Positions 40,515 through 49,246 of a DNA stretch of 64,000 nt are shown here, piece after piece; position 1 is the stretch's first letter, and each line of letters opens with the position of its first letter. Position numbers and translations under genes: made by a program. Below the pieces are notes generated by a model. The model had not been told where the DNA came from. It made no database searches and was given only the letters and a program-made list of their open reading frames with translations. This DNA comes from Pseudoxanthomonas dokdonensis. GTDB taxonomy: Bacteria; Pseudomonadota; Gammaproteobacteria; Xanthomonadales; Xanthomonadaceae. The stretch covers positions 310,001-374,000 of the forward strand of contig NZ_LDJL01000011.1 in the NCBI RefSeq assembly GCF_001431405.1, written 5' to 3'.

Positions 40515-41573
40515 GTGTCCCAACATCGCATGCCCCAGAACAGCACGCACCAGAACCGCCTGTTCAAATCCGTTCCGCGCCTGGCCGTCCTGGCCCTGGG
40601 CGTGGCCCTGTCGGTCAACGCCTTTGCCGCCGACGTCACCGGCGCCGGTGCGTCGTTCGTCTACCCGGTCATGACCAAGTGGTCGGCCGATTACGCCAAG
40701 GCCACCGGCAAGAAGGTCAACTACCAGTCGATCGGCTCCGGCGGCGGTATCGCCCAGATCAAGGCCGGCACGGTCGACTTCGGCTCTTCCGACGCACCGC
40801 TCAAGCCGGACGAGCTGGCCAAGTTCAACCTGGCCCAGTTCCCGTCGGTGATCGGCGGCGTGGTGCCGGTGATCAACGTCCCGGGCGTGGCTTCCGGCGC
40901 GCTGAAGCTGGATGGTGAAACCCTGGCCAACATCTTCCTCGGCAAGATCAAGAAGTGGAACGACCCGGCCATCGCCGCCAGCAACGGCGGGGTGACCCTG
41001 CCTGACATGAAGATCACCGTGGTCCACCGTTCGGATGGTTCCGGTACCACCTTCAACTTCGTCAACTACCTGTCCAAGGTCAGCGGCGAGTGGAAGAGCA
41101 GCGTTGGCGAAGGCACCAGCGTGCAGTGGCCGGTCGGCATCGGCGGCAAGGGCAACGAGGGCGTGGCCGCCTATGTCAAGCAGATCAAGGGTGGCATCGG
41201 CTACGTCGAACTGTCCTACGCGCTGCAGAACAAGATGGCCTATTCGCGGGTGAAGAACGCCGCCGGCAACTACGTGCTGCCCAGCGACCAGACCTTCTCC
41301 AACGCCGCCGCCAGCGCCGACTGGGCCAACGCCAAGGATTTCTACCTGGTGATGACCAACGCACCGGGCGCGGAGTCGTGGCCGATTACCGCCACCAACT
41401 TCATCCTGGTCAGCAAAGCGCCGAAGAACCCCACCAGCGCCAAGCAGGCGCGCGAGTTCTTCAAATGGGTTTACGCCAACGGTGACGAGCAGGCCAAGGC
41501 ACTGGACTACGTGCCCCTGCCAGACTCGTTGGTGCAGAGCATCGAAAGCTACTGGAGCAGCCAGCTGAAGTGA
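40515..41573 (+). CDS. pstS: phosphate ABC transporter substrate-binding protein PstS (secreted form)
   Basis: A 352-residue periplasmic protein. Signal peptide ends VNAFAA, mature start DVTGAGASFVYPVMTKWSADY. Phosphate-binding motifs are visible: GAGASF, SIGSGGGIAQIKAGTVDFGSSDAPL, and HRSDGSGTTFNFVNYL. It captures phosphate for PstCAB. Start is GTG with GGAG upstream; ATG at 40530 is an alternative. A strong terminator separates it from a second, closely similar PstS. Confidence 0.96.
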   Translation: MSQHRMPQNSTHQNRLFKSVPRLAVLALGVALSVNAFAADVTGAGASFVYPVMTKWSADYAKATGKKVNYQSIGSGGGIAQIKAGTVDFGSSDAPLKPDELAKFNLAQFPSVIGGVVPVINVPGVASGALKLDGETLANIFLGKIKKWNDPAIAASNGGVTLPDMKITVVHRSDGSGTTFNFVNYLSKVSGEWKSSVGEGTSVQWPVGIGGKGNEGVAAYVKQIKGGIGYVELSYALQNKMAYSRVKNAAGNYVLPSDQTFSNAAASADWANAKDFYLVMTNAPGAESWPITATNFILVSKAPKNPTSAKQAREFFKWVYANGDEQAKALDYVPLPDSLVQSIESYWSSQLK

Positions 41574-41631
41574 CCAAGATGGCCTGTGCGCCCTCCCCCG
41601 CGCAGGCCATCCGGCCCACCCTGCACTCCGG

Positions 41632-41660
41632 ATACGGGCCCTCGGGCCCGTATTTTTTTT
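41632..41660 (+). terminator. rho-independent terminator between the two pstS genes
   Basis: ATACGGGCCC and GGGCCCGTAT pair perfectly over 10 bp around TC and are followed by seven further T. This should insulate the first pstS from the downstream operon. Confidence 0.92.
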
Positions 41661-41685
41661 GTTTTATGACAATTGCAGGTCGCCA

Positions 41686-41703
41686 CTGTCATCACCGTGT
41701 AAC
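41686..41703 (+). promoter_or_regulatory. Pho box upstream of the second pstS
   Basis: CTGTCAT-CACC-GTGTAAC: two 7-bp half sites with 11-bp spacing, as in PhoB boxes (first half identical to the consensus). It lies 53 bp upstream of the start codon. It suggests that pstS2-pstCAB-phoU has its own phosphate-starvation promoter. Confidence 0.7.
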
Positions 41704-41755
41704 AAAAACATCATTTCATAGCCGGACCAAGAATCCATCTTCCCTGGAGCTTTCC

Positions 41756-42853
41756 ATGCGTGTGTCCCAGCCGGTCCGTATCGCCGCCCTCGCCCTGTCC
41801 GCCGCGTTGTTCGTGGCCGCCTGCAAACCCTCCAGCGACGCACCGGCGGCCGCCACCGGCAACCAGCCGGCTGCCGCCAGTGCGGAAAGTGGCAGCCGCC
41901 AGGATGTGCAGATCACCGGCGCCGGCGCCTCGTTCATCTACCCGCTGATGACCCGCTGGTCCGGCGACTACAACGCCAGCACCGGGGCCAAGATCAACTA
42001 CCAGTCGATCGGCTCCGGCGGCGGCATTGCCCAGATCAAGGCCGCCACTGTCGATTTCGGTTCCTCCGACAAGCCGCTGGCACCCGAAGAACTGGCCCAG
42101 GCCGGCCTGGGCCAGTTCCCGTCGGTGATTGGCGGCGTGGTCCCGGTCATCAACGTCGAGGGCCTGGAGCCGGGCCAGCTCAAGCTCAACGGCGCGCTGC
42201 TGGCGGACATCTTCCTCGGCAAGATCAAGAAATGGAACGACCCGGCGATTGCCGCGCTCAACGCCGGTGTGACCCTGCCGGATGATGAAATCCACACCGT
42301 GCACCGCTCCGATGGCTCGGGCACGACCTTCAACTTCGTCAACTACCTGTCCAAGGTCAGCCCGGAGTGGAAGGAAAAGATTGGCGAAGGCACTTCGGTG
42401 AACTGGGTCGGTGGCGTCGGTGGCAAGGGCAATGAAGGCGTCGCCGCCTACGTGCGCCAGCTGAAGAACTCCATCGGTTACGTCGAGCTGGCCTACGCCG
42501 AACAGAACCACATGAGCTACGCCTCGATGCAGAATGCCGCCGGCAATTTCGTCAAGCCGACCGCCGAGGCGTTCGCCGCCGCCGCCGCCAGCGCCGACTG
42601 GGCCAGCGCCAAGGACTTCGATCTGGTCATCACCAACGCACCGGGTGACCAGGCCTGGCCGATCACCGCCACCAATTTCATCCTGGTCTACAAGCAGCCC
42701 AAGGACGCGGCCAAGGCGCAGAACACCCTGGACTTCTTCAAGTGGGCCTACGAGCAGGGCCAGGCGCAGGCCAAGGAACTGGACTACGTGCCGCTGCCGC
42801 CTGAACTGGTGACCCAGATCGAAGCCTACTGGGCCAGCGAGATCAAACGCTGA
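41756..42853 (+). CDS. pstS: phosphate-binding PstS, lipoprotein form
   Basis: A 365-residue PstS paralogue with lipobox FVAAC (Cys23) and a Ala/Ser/Pro-rich linker to residue about 50, so it should be membrane-anchored. The binding domain repeats that of the upstream PstS almost segment by segment (GAGASFIYPLMTRW, SIGSGGGIAQIK, FGSSDKPL, HRSDGSGTTFNF). It starts after a Pho box and terminator, with pstCAB downstream, so this is probably the partner of the permease. GGAG precedes ATG. Confidence 0.95.
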   Translation: MRVSQPVRIAALALSAALFVAACKPSSDAPAAATGNQPAAASAESGSRQDVQITGAGASFIYPLMTRWSGDYNASTGAKINYQSIGSGGGIAQIKAATVDFGSSDKPLAPEELAQAGLGQFPSVIGGVVPVINVEGLEPGQLKLNGALLADIFLGKIKKWNDPAIAALNAGVTLPDDEIHTVHRSDGSGTTFNFVNYLSKVSPEWKEKIGEGTSVNWVGGVGGKGNEGVAAYVRQLKNSIGYVELAYAEQNHMSYASMQNAAGNFVKPTAEAFAAAAASADWASAKDFDLVITNAPGDQAWPITATNFILVYKQPKDAAKAQNTLDFFKWAYEQGQAQAKELDYVPLPPELVTQIEAYWASEIKR

Positions 42854-42872
42854 TTGCCGCATTGACCGCAAC

Positions 42873-42898
42873 GGACGCCCGCGCTGACGCGGGCGTCC
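42873..42898 (+). other. stem-loop between pstS and pstC
   Basis: GGACGCCCGCG and CGCGGGCGTCC form a perfect 11-bp stem with a CTGA loop. No T run follows. Such a hairpin could block 3' decay and keep the pstS message more abundant than that of the permease genes. Confidence 0.7.
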
Positions 42899-42937
42899 TC
42901 CGAGTTACCGCCAGCATGATCCGGAAGCCCTAAGCCG

Positions 42938-43909
42938 ATGAATACCGTTGTCATTCCCGCATCGCTGGTCGATCCGCGCAGCCAGCGCGACGCGCGCGCG
43001 GACCGGATGTTCCGCTGGTTGCTGACCGGCGCCGGGCTGTTCGTGCTGCTGTCGCTGATTGCCGCGGCGGTATCGATGTTGTGGGGCGGCCGCGAAGCCC
43101 TGCAGACCTTCGGCCTGGGCTTCTTCACCAGCACCGAGTGGAACGTCAGCACGCTGGAGTTCGGCGCGCTGGTGCCGATCTACGGCACCCTGGTCAGCGC
43201 CACCATCGCCATGTTGATCGCGGTGCCGGTGAGTTTCGGCATTGCGGTGTTCCTGACCGAGGTCGCGCCGCCCTGGCTGCGTGGACCGGTCGGCATGTCG
43301 ATTGAACTGCTGGCCGGCATTCCGTCGATCATCTACGGCATGTGGGGTCTGTTCGTGCTGGCACCGCAGCTCAGCGAGCATGTGTATCCGTGGATCAACG
43401 ACACCTTTGCCGACATCCCGCTGGTCGGTGCGCTGCTGTCCGGCCCGCCGCTCGGCATCGGCATGCTGACCGCCGGACTGGTACTGGCGATCATGGTCAT
43501 CCCGTTCGTCTCCTCGGTGATGCGCGAGGTATTCCTGACCGTCCCCGGACGACTGAAGGAGTCGGCCTACGCGCTGGGCTCCACCAAGTGGGAAGTGGTC
43601 TGGGACATCGTCCTGCCGTACACCCGCTCGGCGGTGATTGGCGGCGTGTTCCTCGGCCTCGGCCGTGCCCTGGGTGAAACCATGGCGGTGACCTTCGTCA
43701 TCGGCAACGCCTATGCGATCAAGGCCGCGCTGCTGGAACCGGGCACCTCGATTGCCGCCACCATCGCCAACGAGTTCGCCGAAGCCACCGACCCGCTGCA
43801 TCGTGGTTCGCTGCTGCTGCTCGGCTTCACCCTGTTCGTCCTGACCTTCATCGTGCTGGCCGCCGCCCGCCTGATGCTGCGTCAACTGGCCAAGCGCGAG
43901 GGCAACTGA
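42938..43909 (+). CDS. pstC: phosphate ABC transporter permease PstC
   Basis: A 323-residue inner membrane protein with six helices. The permease EAA-like loop is ESAYALGSTKWEVVWDIVLPYTRSAVIGG; other signatures are WNVSTLEFGALVPIYGTLVSA and GIPSIIYGMWGLFVLAP. It forms the phosphate channel with PstA. Its stop overlaps the pstA start (TGATG). Confidence 0.97.
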   Translation: MNTVVIPASLVDPRSQRDARADRMFRWLLTGAGLFVLLSLIAAAVSMLWGGREALQTFGLGFFTSTEWNVSTLEFGALVPIYGTLVSATIAMLIAVPVSFGIAVFLTEVAPPWLRGPVGMSIELLAGIPSIIYGMWGLFVLAPQLSEHVYPWINDTFADIPLVGALLSGPPLGIGMLTAGLVLAIMVIPFVSSVMREVFLTVPGRLKESAYALGSTKWEVVWDIVLPYTRSAVIGGVFLGLGRALGETMAVTFVIGNAYAIKAALLEPGTSIAATIANEFAEATDPLHRGSLLLLGFTLFVLTFIVLAAARLMLRQLAKREGN

Positions 43910-44766
43910 TGGCTGGCACCGCACCGCTGTACACCTGGCGCCGGATCAAGAACGCGATCGCACTGACCTTGTCGGTGGCCGCGGCGATATTCGGCCTGCT
44001 GTGGCTGGTCTGGATCCTGTGGACGACGATCAGCAAGGGCATGGGCAGCCTGAATGCCGATCTGTTCACCATGATGACCCCGCCACCGAATGAACGCGGT
44101 GGCCTGCTCAACGCCATCTTCGGCAGCGCTGTGATCAGCCTGCTGGCGATCGTCATGGGCACGCCGATCGGCATCGCCGCGGGCACTTATCTGGCCGAGT
44201 ACGCCAACAAGCACTGGCTGGGCGAGACCATCCGCTTCGTCAACGACATTCTGCTGTCGGCACCGTCCATCGTGCTCGGACTTTTCATCTACACGGTGAT
44301 GGTGGCGCAGATGGGCCACTATTCGGCCTGGGCCGGTGCGGTGGCACTGGCCTTCATCGCCCTGCCGGTCATCGTCCGCACCACCGACGAGATGCTGCGG
44401 CTGGTACCGCAGCAGATGCGCGAGGCGGCATTGTCGCTGGGCGTGCCGCAGTGGAAGGTCACCACCCAGATCCTGATGCGCTCGGCGCTGCCGGGCGTGG
44501 TCACCGGCGTGCTGCTGGCGCTGGCGCGGATCAGCGGTGAAACCGCACCGCTGCTGTTCACCGCGTTCAACAACCAGTTCTGGAGCACCGACCTCAACCA
44601 GTCGATGGCCAACCTGCCGATGGTGATCTTCCAGTACGCGATGAGTCCCTACGATTCCTGGAACTCGCTGGCCTGGGCCGGTGCGTTGCTGGTGACTGTC
44701 ATGGTGCTGCTGCTGAGCCTGATCGCACGCACCGTCCTTTTGCGAAACAAGGTGAATCATGAATGA
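43909..44766 (+). CDS. pstA: phosphate ABC transporter permease PstA
   Basis: A 285-residue six-helix permease. It shows [28 protein letters not shown], the coupling loop [29 protein letters not shown], and [14 protein letters not shown], as in PstA. Overlaps pstC by 1 bp and pstB by 8 bp. Confidence 0.97.
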   Translation: MAGTAPLYTWRRIKNAIALTLSVAAAIFGLLWLVWILWTTISKGMGSLNADLFTMMTPPPNERGGLLNAIFGSAVISLLAIVMGTPIGIAAGTYLAEYANKHWLGETIRFVNDILLSAPSIVLGLFIYTVMVAQMGHYSAWAGAVALAFIALPVIVRTTDEMLRLVPQQMREAALSLGVPQWKVTTQILMRSALPGVVTGVLLALARISGETAPLLFTAFNNQFWSTDLNQSMANLPMVIFQYAMSPYDSWNSLAWAGALLVTVMVLLLSLIARTVLLRNKVNHE

Positions 44767-45577
44767 CGTGGCCCGCATCAACGTGGCAATGAACGATCGT
44801 GGCGCGGACACGCGCGCGCCCGCCGAAGTCAAACTCGCCGCCCGCGAGCTGAACTTCCACTACGGTGATTTCCATGCGTTGAAGAACATCAACCTGGATA
44901 TCCCGGAGAAGCGCGTGACCGCGCTGATCGGACCGTCGGGCTGCGGCAAGTCGACCCTGCTGCGCATCTTCAACCGCATCTATTCGCTGTACCCCAAGCA
45001 GGTGGCCAGTGGTCAGATCCTGCTGGATGGCAACAACATCCTGGACCCGCGCTATCCGATGAACAGCCTGCGCAGCAAGGTCGGCATGGTGTTCCAGAAG
45101 CCTGTTCCATTTCCGATGACCATCTACGAAAACGTGGCCTACGGCATCCGCCACCACGAACGCCTCGGCAAGGCCGACATGGACGAGCGCGTCGAACAGG
45201 CCCTGCGCCAGGCGGCGTTGTGGGACGAAGCCAAGGACAAGCTGAAGAAGAGCGCGCTGGGTTTGTCCGGTGGCCAGCAGCAGCGCCTGTGCATCGCCCG
45301 CGCTATCGCGCTGCGGCCTGACGTGCTGTTGCTGGATGAGCCGACCTCGGCACTGGATCCGATTTCGACCAGCAAGATCGAGCAGCTGATTGAGGAACTG
45401 AAGGACCATTACACCATCGCCATCGTCACCCACAACATGCAGCAGGCCGCGCGCGTGTCCGACTACACCGCCTTCATGTACCTGGGCGAACTGATCGAAC
45501 ACGATGCGACCAGCACCATTTTCTCCAACCCCGGCAAGCAGCAGACCGAGGACTACATCACCGGTCGGTTCGGCTGA
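44759..45577 (+). CDS. pstB: phosphate ABC transporter ATPase PstB
   Basis: A 272-residue ABC ATPase. Walker [11 protein letters not shown]-loop [20 protein letters not shown] (PstB-type), signature LSGGQQQR, Walker [15 protein letters not shown]-loop [16 protein letters not shown]. It powers phosphate uptake. About 25 N-terminal residues precede the conserved core; the second ATG (MNDRGAD) is an alternative start. Confidence 0.98.
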   Translation: MNDVARINVAMNDRGADTRAPAEVKLAARELNFHYGDFHALKNINLDIPEKRVTALIGPSGCGKSTLLRIFNRIYSLYPKQVASGQILLDGNNILDPRYPMNSLRSKVGMVFQKPVPFPMTIYENVAYGIRHHERLGKADMDERVEQALRQAALWDEAKDKLKKSALGLSGGQQQRLCIARAIALRPDVLLLDEPTSALDPISTSKIEQLIEELKDHYTIAIVTHNMQQAARVSDYTAFMYLGELIEHDATSTIFSNPGKQQTEDYITGRFG

Positions 45578-45658
45578 TCCAGCCGTGCCGAAGCCGGCAT
45601 TGCCGCGCCGGCGAGCAGCATAGTCAAAGAACGCATTGATCATCCGCAGAGACCACCC

Positions 45659-46363
45659 ATGAACACCCATGAGCACATCGTGAAAAGCTACGACGAAGAG
45701 CAACGCCATCTGTCCGGCGAGATCGTTCGCATGTGCGACATGGCCATCGCCCAGCTGGAGGCCGCGCTGGACGTGGTCGAGCGCCGCGACGACCGTGCCG
45801 CCGAACGCATCATCGCCAATGACGAGGCCATCGACGCGCTCGAGAACAGCCTCAGCCACGACGTGATGCAGCTGGCCCTGCGCGGGCCGATGGCGCGTGA
45901 CCTGCGTGAGATCCTGGCCGCACTGCGGATTCCGTCGGACATCGAGCGCATTGGCGACTATGCCGCCAACGTCGCCAAGCGCTCGATCGCCCTCAACCTG
46001 TCGCCGCCGATGCCGCACATCACCGGCCTGCGGGCACTGGGCAAGCTGGCGGTGCGGCAGCTGCGCGAGGTCATCATCGCCTACCGCGACAACGATGCGG
46101 TGCTGGCGCTGAAGGTCCGCGAGAACGATGCCGAGCTGGACGAGCAGTACACCGCCCTGTTCCGCGAACTGCTGACCTACATGATGGAAGACCCGCGCAA
46201 CATCACCCCGTGCACCCATCTGCTGTTCATGGCCAAGAACCTGGAGCGGATTGGCGACCACGCCACCAACATCGCCGAGAACGTTTGGTTCCTGGTTCAC
46301 GGCGAACAGCCGCTACCGCCCCGCGACAAACGTGACAGCACCAGCAGCGCGCTGCCGCTGTAA
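45659..46363 (+). CDS. phoU: phosphate signalling protein PhoU
   Basis: A 234-residue all-helical protein with two PhoU repeats; key acidic metal-binding stretches are ANDEAIDALEN...LRIPSDIERIGDYAAN and LLFMAKNLERIGDHATNIAEN. PhoU links the Pst transporter to the PhoR sensor and represses the Pho regulon when phosphate is plentiful. It is the last gene of the pst operon, 81 bp after pstB. Confidence 0.97.
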   Translation: MNTHEHIVKSYDEEQRHLSGEIVRMCDMAIAQLEAALDVVERRDDRAAERIIANDEAIDALENSLSHDVMQLALRGPMARDLREILAALRIPSDIERIGDYAANVAKRSIALNLSPPMPHITGLRALGKLAVRQLREVIIAYRDNDAVLALKVRENDAELDEQYTALFRELLTYMMEDPRNITPCTHLLFMAKNLERIGDHATNIAENVWFLVHGEQPLPPRDKRDSTSSALPL

Positions 46364-46511
46364 GCTCCCCGCGGCAATCAGCTGAACGATTTCTGACCCG
46401 GCGCGGCGGCGGTCCGACCCCGTTGCCCCGGCGACCTGCTCTTTAAGCGAAATTGAACGCCTGTCGGTCCATTGTGGCTGGCAGGGATTCGTCGCCCAGG
46501 GAGACAGGCCA

Positions 46512-47024
46512 ATGAGCATCGCCGACGCGCAGGACATTCTTGCAGCCCGTGACGGGGACGTTGTTGCATTGCAACGCGTGCTCAGCGATTCGCGCCAGAA
46601 CCTGCGCCGGTACGCCGAATATCACTGCGTGGTCAATGACGCCGAGGACGCCCTGCAGGAAAGCCTGCTGCAGGCCTCGCGGCATATCGGCAGCCTGCGT
46701 GCGGTCGAGGCCTTCGCCTCGTGGATGTTCCGCATCGTCAAACGTGAGTGCAACCGGCTCAAACGCGGCCTGCGTACCCTCAGCGGCGACGTTATTACCG
46801 ACGATATCCTGCCGCCGGTTCAGTTCGAACCGGTCGAGATCGGCATGGATGTGGCTTGTGCGCTATCTTCGCTACCAAGCCACTATCGACAGATCATCCT
46901 GCTGCGCGACCTGCAGGGCATGACCATCCAGGAGATTGCCGACCAGCTCGGGGTGACCCGCGAGGCCACCAAGTCGCGCTTGCATCGCGCCCGCGCATTG
47001 GCCCGCGAATACCTGCTGGACTGA
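46512..47024 (+). CDS. ECF-type RNA polymerase sigma factor
   Basis: A 170-residue extracytoplasmic-function sigma factor. Region 2 spans about residues 25-80 (NDAEDALQESLLQASRHIGSLRAVEAFASWMFRIVKRECNRLKR) and region 4 about 115-165 (LPSHYRQIILLRDLQGMTIQEIADQLGVTREATKSRLHRARALARE). No anti-sigma gene is beside it. It is 74 bp upstream of the hvfA-like precursor gene and reads the same way. Sigma factors often accompany MNIO RiPP cassettes and control them in response to copper or other metal stress; that role is inferred here. GGGAG precedes the ATG. Confidence 0.9.
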   Translation: MSIADAQDILAARDGDVVALQRVLSDSRQNLRRYAEYHCVVNDAEDALQESLLQASRHIGSLRAVEAFASWMFRIVKRECNRLKRGLRTLSGDVITDDILPPVQFEPVEIGMDVACALSSLPSHYRQIILLRDLQGMTIQEIADQLGVTREATKSRLHRARALAREYLLD

Positions 47025-47040
47025 ACATCATCGTTTGAAC

Positions 47041-47078
47041 TTGCCGTTTGACCGGCAACCACCCGTGCATCAATGCAC
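47041..47078 (+). promoter_or_regulatory. two adjacent hairpins in the leader of the RiPP precursor
   Basis: TTGCCG / CGGCAA (6-bp arms, 6-nt loop, 47041-47058) and GTGCAT / ATGCAC (6-bp arms, 2-nt loop, 47065-47078) lie between the sigma stop and the precursor ribosome-binding site (GAAGGAG, 47084-47090). They may be an RNA control element, a processing site or operator sequence. Confidence 0.5.
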
Positions 47079-47098
47079 ACATTGAAGGAGTAATACCC

Positions 47099-47491
47099 AT
47101 GTCGAAGTCCAACAAGAAGCCCGTCACCATCGCCGCAGGCGCCGTCCTGGCGGGCGGTCTCGCCCTGGCCGGTTCGGCATTTGCCATGCAGCCGCTGCAG
47201 CAGGGCTACCTGCTGGCCGCCAGTGGCCAGGACCATGCCGCCGCCGACAAGAAAGCCGAAGGCAGCTGCGGTGCTGACAAGAAGGCCGAGGGCAGCTGCG
47301 GCGCCGACAAGAAAGCCGGTGCCGAAGGCAAGTGCGGTGAAGGCAAGTGTGGCGCCGACAAGAAGGCTGGCGAAGGCAAGTGCGGTGAAGGCAAATGCGG
47401 CGCCGACAAGAAGGCCGAACATGCTGACGCCGCCGACAAGGCCGGCAAGGAAGGCGTGTGCGGCGAAGGCAAGTGCGGCGGCAGCCTGTAA
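47099..47491 (+). CDS. hvfA: HvfA-like RiPP precursor, exported, eight EGxCG motifs
   Basis: A 130-residue protein. A signal peptide (MSKSNKKPVTIAAGAVLAGGLALAGSAFA) precedes a low-complexity core of Ala, Asp, Lys, Gly and Cys. All eight Cys (57, 67, 79, 84, 95, 100, 121, 126) are in EGxCG: EGSCG twice, EGKCG five times, EGVCG once. Six form tandem pairs. In the HvfA family of Haemophilus influenzae, EGKCG motifs are converted to oxazolone/thioamide copper-binding groups by the MNIO enzyme HvfB with HvfC. The genes for both follow here. Modification of this protein is inferred. AAGGAG precedes ATG. Confidence 0.88.
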   Translation: MSKSNKKPVTIAAGAVLAGGLALAGSAFAMQPLQQGYLLAASGQDHAAADKKAEGSCGADKKAEGSCGADKKAGAEGKCGEGKCGADKKAGEGKCGEGKCGADKKAEHADAADKAGKEGVCGEGKCGGSL

Positions 47492-47518
47492 GCGGGCCGA
47501 CTCGGACGGAGTACACGC

Positions 47519-48388
47519 ATGAGCGAACGTCCCACCCGATACAGCGCCGGCCTGGGTCTGCGACGCGGCCTGATGGACGCATTGTTGCAGGCCCCGGAGG
47601 GCGCATTCGATTTCCTTGAATGCGCACCGGACAACTGGATCGGCGTGGGCGGACGCTACGGGGACGCGCTGGCACGACTGTCAGCGCGCCACCCCCTGAC
47701 CTGCCACGGTCTGTCACTGTCGCTGGGCGGAGTGGAACCACTGGATGAAACCTTCCTGGTCCGCACCCGGCGCTTCCTCGATCAGCACCAGGTCGCACTT
47801 TACAGCGAGCACCTGAGTTACTGCACCGACGACGGTCATCTGTACGACCTGATGCCGATCCCGTTCACCGAAGAAGCCGTCGGCCACGTCGCCGCCCGCA
47901 TCGGCCAGGTCCAGGACATTCTCGGCCGGCGCATCGCGGTGGAGAACGTTTCCTATTACGCCGCGCCGTTCCAGGCCATGGACGAAGTCGATTTCGTCAA
48001 CGCGGTACTGCAGGAGGCCGACTGCGACCTGCTGCTGGACGTCAACAACATCTACGTCAATGCCATCAACCACGGCTATGACGCGCACCAGTTCCTGCAA
48101 CGGATGCCGTCATCGCGCATCGTTTCGTACCACATCGCCGGCCACTACGACGAGGCCGGGGATCTGAAGGTCGATACCCATGGCGCCGCGGTCAAGGACG
48201 ATGTCTGGTCGTTGCTGCAGGCAGCCTACGCACAACACGGCGTGCAGCCGACGCTGCTGGAGCGCGATTTCAATTTCCCGCCGTTGGCCGAGCTGCTGGT
48301 GGAAGTACAGCGCATCCGTCAGCTGCAAGCCGATGCATCACAGGCCAACCACGCCGGCCAGCAGGTGAGTCATGCCGCACGCGCCTGA
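47519..48388 (+). CDS. hvfB: MNIO (DUF692) multinuclear iron oxygenase, HvfB-like
   Basis: A 289-residue DUF692 TIM-barrel protein, related to MbnB of methanobactin biosynthesis and HvfB. Likely metal ligands are His63 ([10 protein letters not shown]), Glu97/His98 (YSEHLSY), Glu142/Asn143 (AVENVSYY), Asp174/Asn176 ([11 protein letters not shown]), His205/His209 ([10 protein letters not shown]), Asp219/His221 (VDTHG) and Glu248 (LLERDFNFP). The family oxidises cysteine side chains of a peptide using di- or tri-iron and O2. It is 27 bp after hvfA and overlaps the partner gene by 17 bp, so the precursor, enzyme and partner are one unit. Confidence 0.93.
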   Translation: MSERPTRYSAGLGLRRGLMDALLQAPEGAFDFLECAPDNWIGVGGRYGDALARLSARHPLTCHGLSLSLGGVEPLDETFLVRTRRFLDQHQVALYSEHLSYCTDDGHLYDLMPIPFTEEAVGHVAARIGQVQDILGRRIAVENVSYYAAPFQAMDEVDFVNAVLQEADCDLLLDVNNIYVNAINHGYDAHQFLQRMPSSRIVSYHIAGHYDEAGDLKVDTHGAAVKDDVWSLLQAAYAQHGVQPTLLERDFNFPPLAELLVEVQRIRQLQADASQANHAGQQVSHAARA

Positions 48389-49145
48389 GCAGTTGCGCCA
48401 GCAGCAGCTGCAACTGGCCAGCCACCTGCGCGACCCGGCCCGCCATGCAGCGCCGGCGGGACTGGAAGATCGCCGGCTGGCGATTTACCGCAGCCTGTTT
48501 TTCAACAATATCGAAGCATTGCTGGCCGGCAACTTTCCGGTCATCCGCAAGACCCTGGGCGAGGCCGGCTGGCAGCAGTTGGTGCGTGCGTTCTATGCCG
48601 ATTACCGCTGCCACACGCCACTGTTCACCGAAATCGGTCGCGAGTTCATCCAGTTCCTGCAGCAACGCGGCGAACAGCAGCCGGCACCGGACCCGGAATG
48701 GCTGGCCGAACTGGCGCATTACGAGTGGGTAGAGCTGGCGCTGCAGATTTCCGATGAGCCGACACCGGCACATGACCCCGATGGCGATTTGCTTGCCGGC
48801 ACGCCACTGTTGTCACCGACGGCCTGGGCGCTGGCCTACCGCTGGCCGGTGCAGCAGATTGGTCCGGACTTCCAGCCCACGCAGGCGCCTGCCGCGCCGA
48901 CGCTGCTGCTGGTGCGGCGCGACGCCGATTACCGCATCCATTTCGCCGCCATATCAGCACTGGTGTACCGGTTGCTGGAGCTGCTGGGCGAAGACCAGCG
49001 CAGCGGTCGCGAGCTACTCGAGCAACTGGCTACGGAGGCTGCCAGCGAGGATCTGGCCAGCTTCGTCCGCGATGGCGGCGCCATGCTCGAACAACTGCGC
49101 CAGCAAGGCACCTTGCTGGGCACTGACGACCGGAGCAGCGCCTGA
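48372..49145 (+). CDS. hvfC: DUF2063 RiPP-recognition partner protein, HvfC-like
   Basis: A 257-residue protein. The N-terminal DUF2063 region has [49 protein letters not shown], with the typical R-L-A-I-Y-R-x-L-F-x-N motif; a second helical domain follows. DUF2063 proteins pair with MNIO enzymes (MbnC/HvfC role) and present the precursor peptide. Overlap with the MNIO gene supports direct complex formation. The name of the domain in older databases, putative DNA-binding, is probably misleading. Confidence 0.9.
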   Translation: MPHAPEQLRQQQLQLASHLRDPARHAAPAGLEDRRLAIYRSLFFNNIEALLAGNFPVIRKTLGEAGWQQLVRAFYADYRCHTPLFTEIGREFIQFLQQRGEQQPAPDPEWLAELAHYEWVELALQISDEPTPAHDPDGDLLAGTPLLSPTAWALAYRWPVQQIGPDFQPTQAPAAPTLLLVRRDADYRIHFAAISALVYRLLELLGEDQRSGRELLEQLATEAASEDLASFVRDGGAMLEQLRQQGTLLGTDDRSSA

Positions 49146-49197
49146 AGCGCGCACACCGCGGTGCCGATGCTCCTGAGCAAGCGCGCAAGCCGTTGAT

Positions 49198-49214
49198 CCG
49201 GCAGGTCCTGCCGG
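49198..49214. other. stem-loop between hvfC and rnt
   Basis: CCGGCAG and CTGCCGG form a perfect 7-bp stem with a GTC loop. It may mark the end of the hvf transcript, but there is no T run. Confidence 0.4.
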
Positions 49215-49246
49215 GCTCCCCCGGGCCGCTCTGCTAACCTTCCGCC

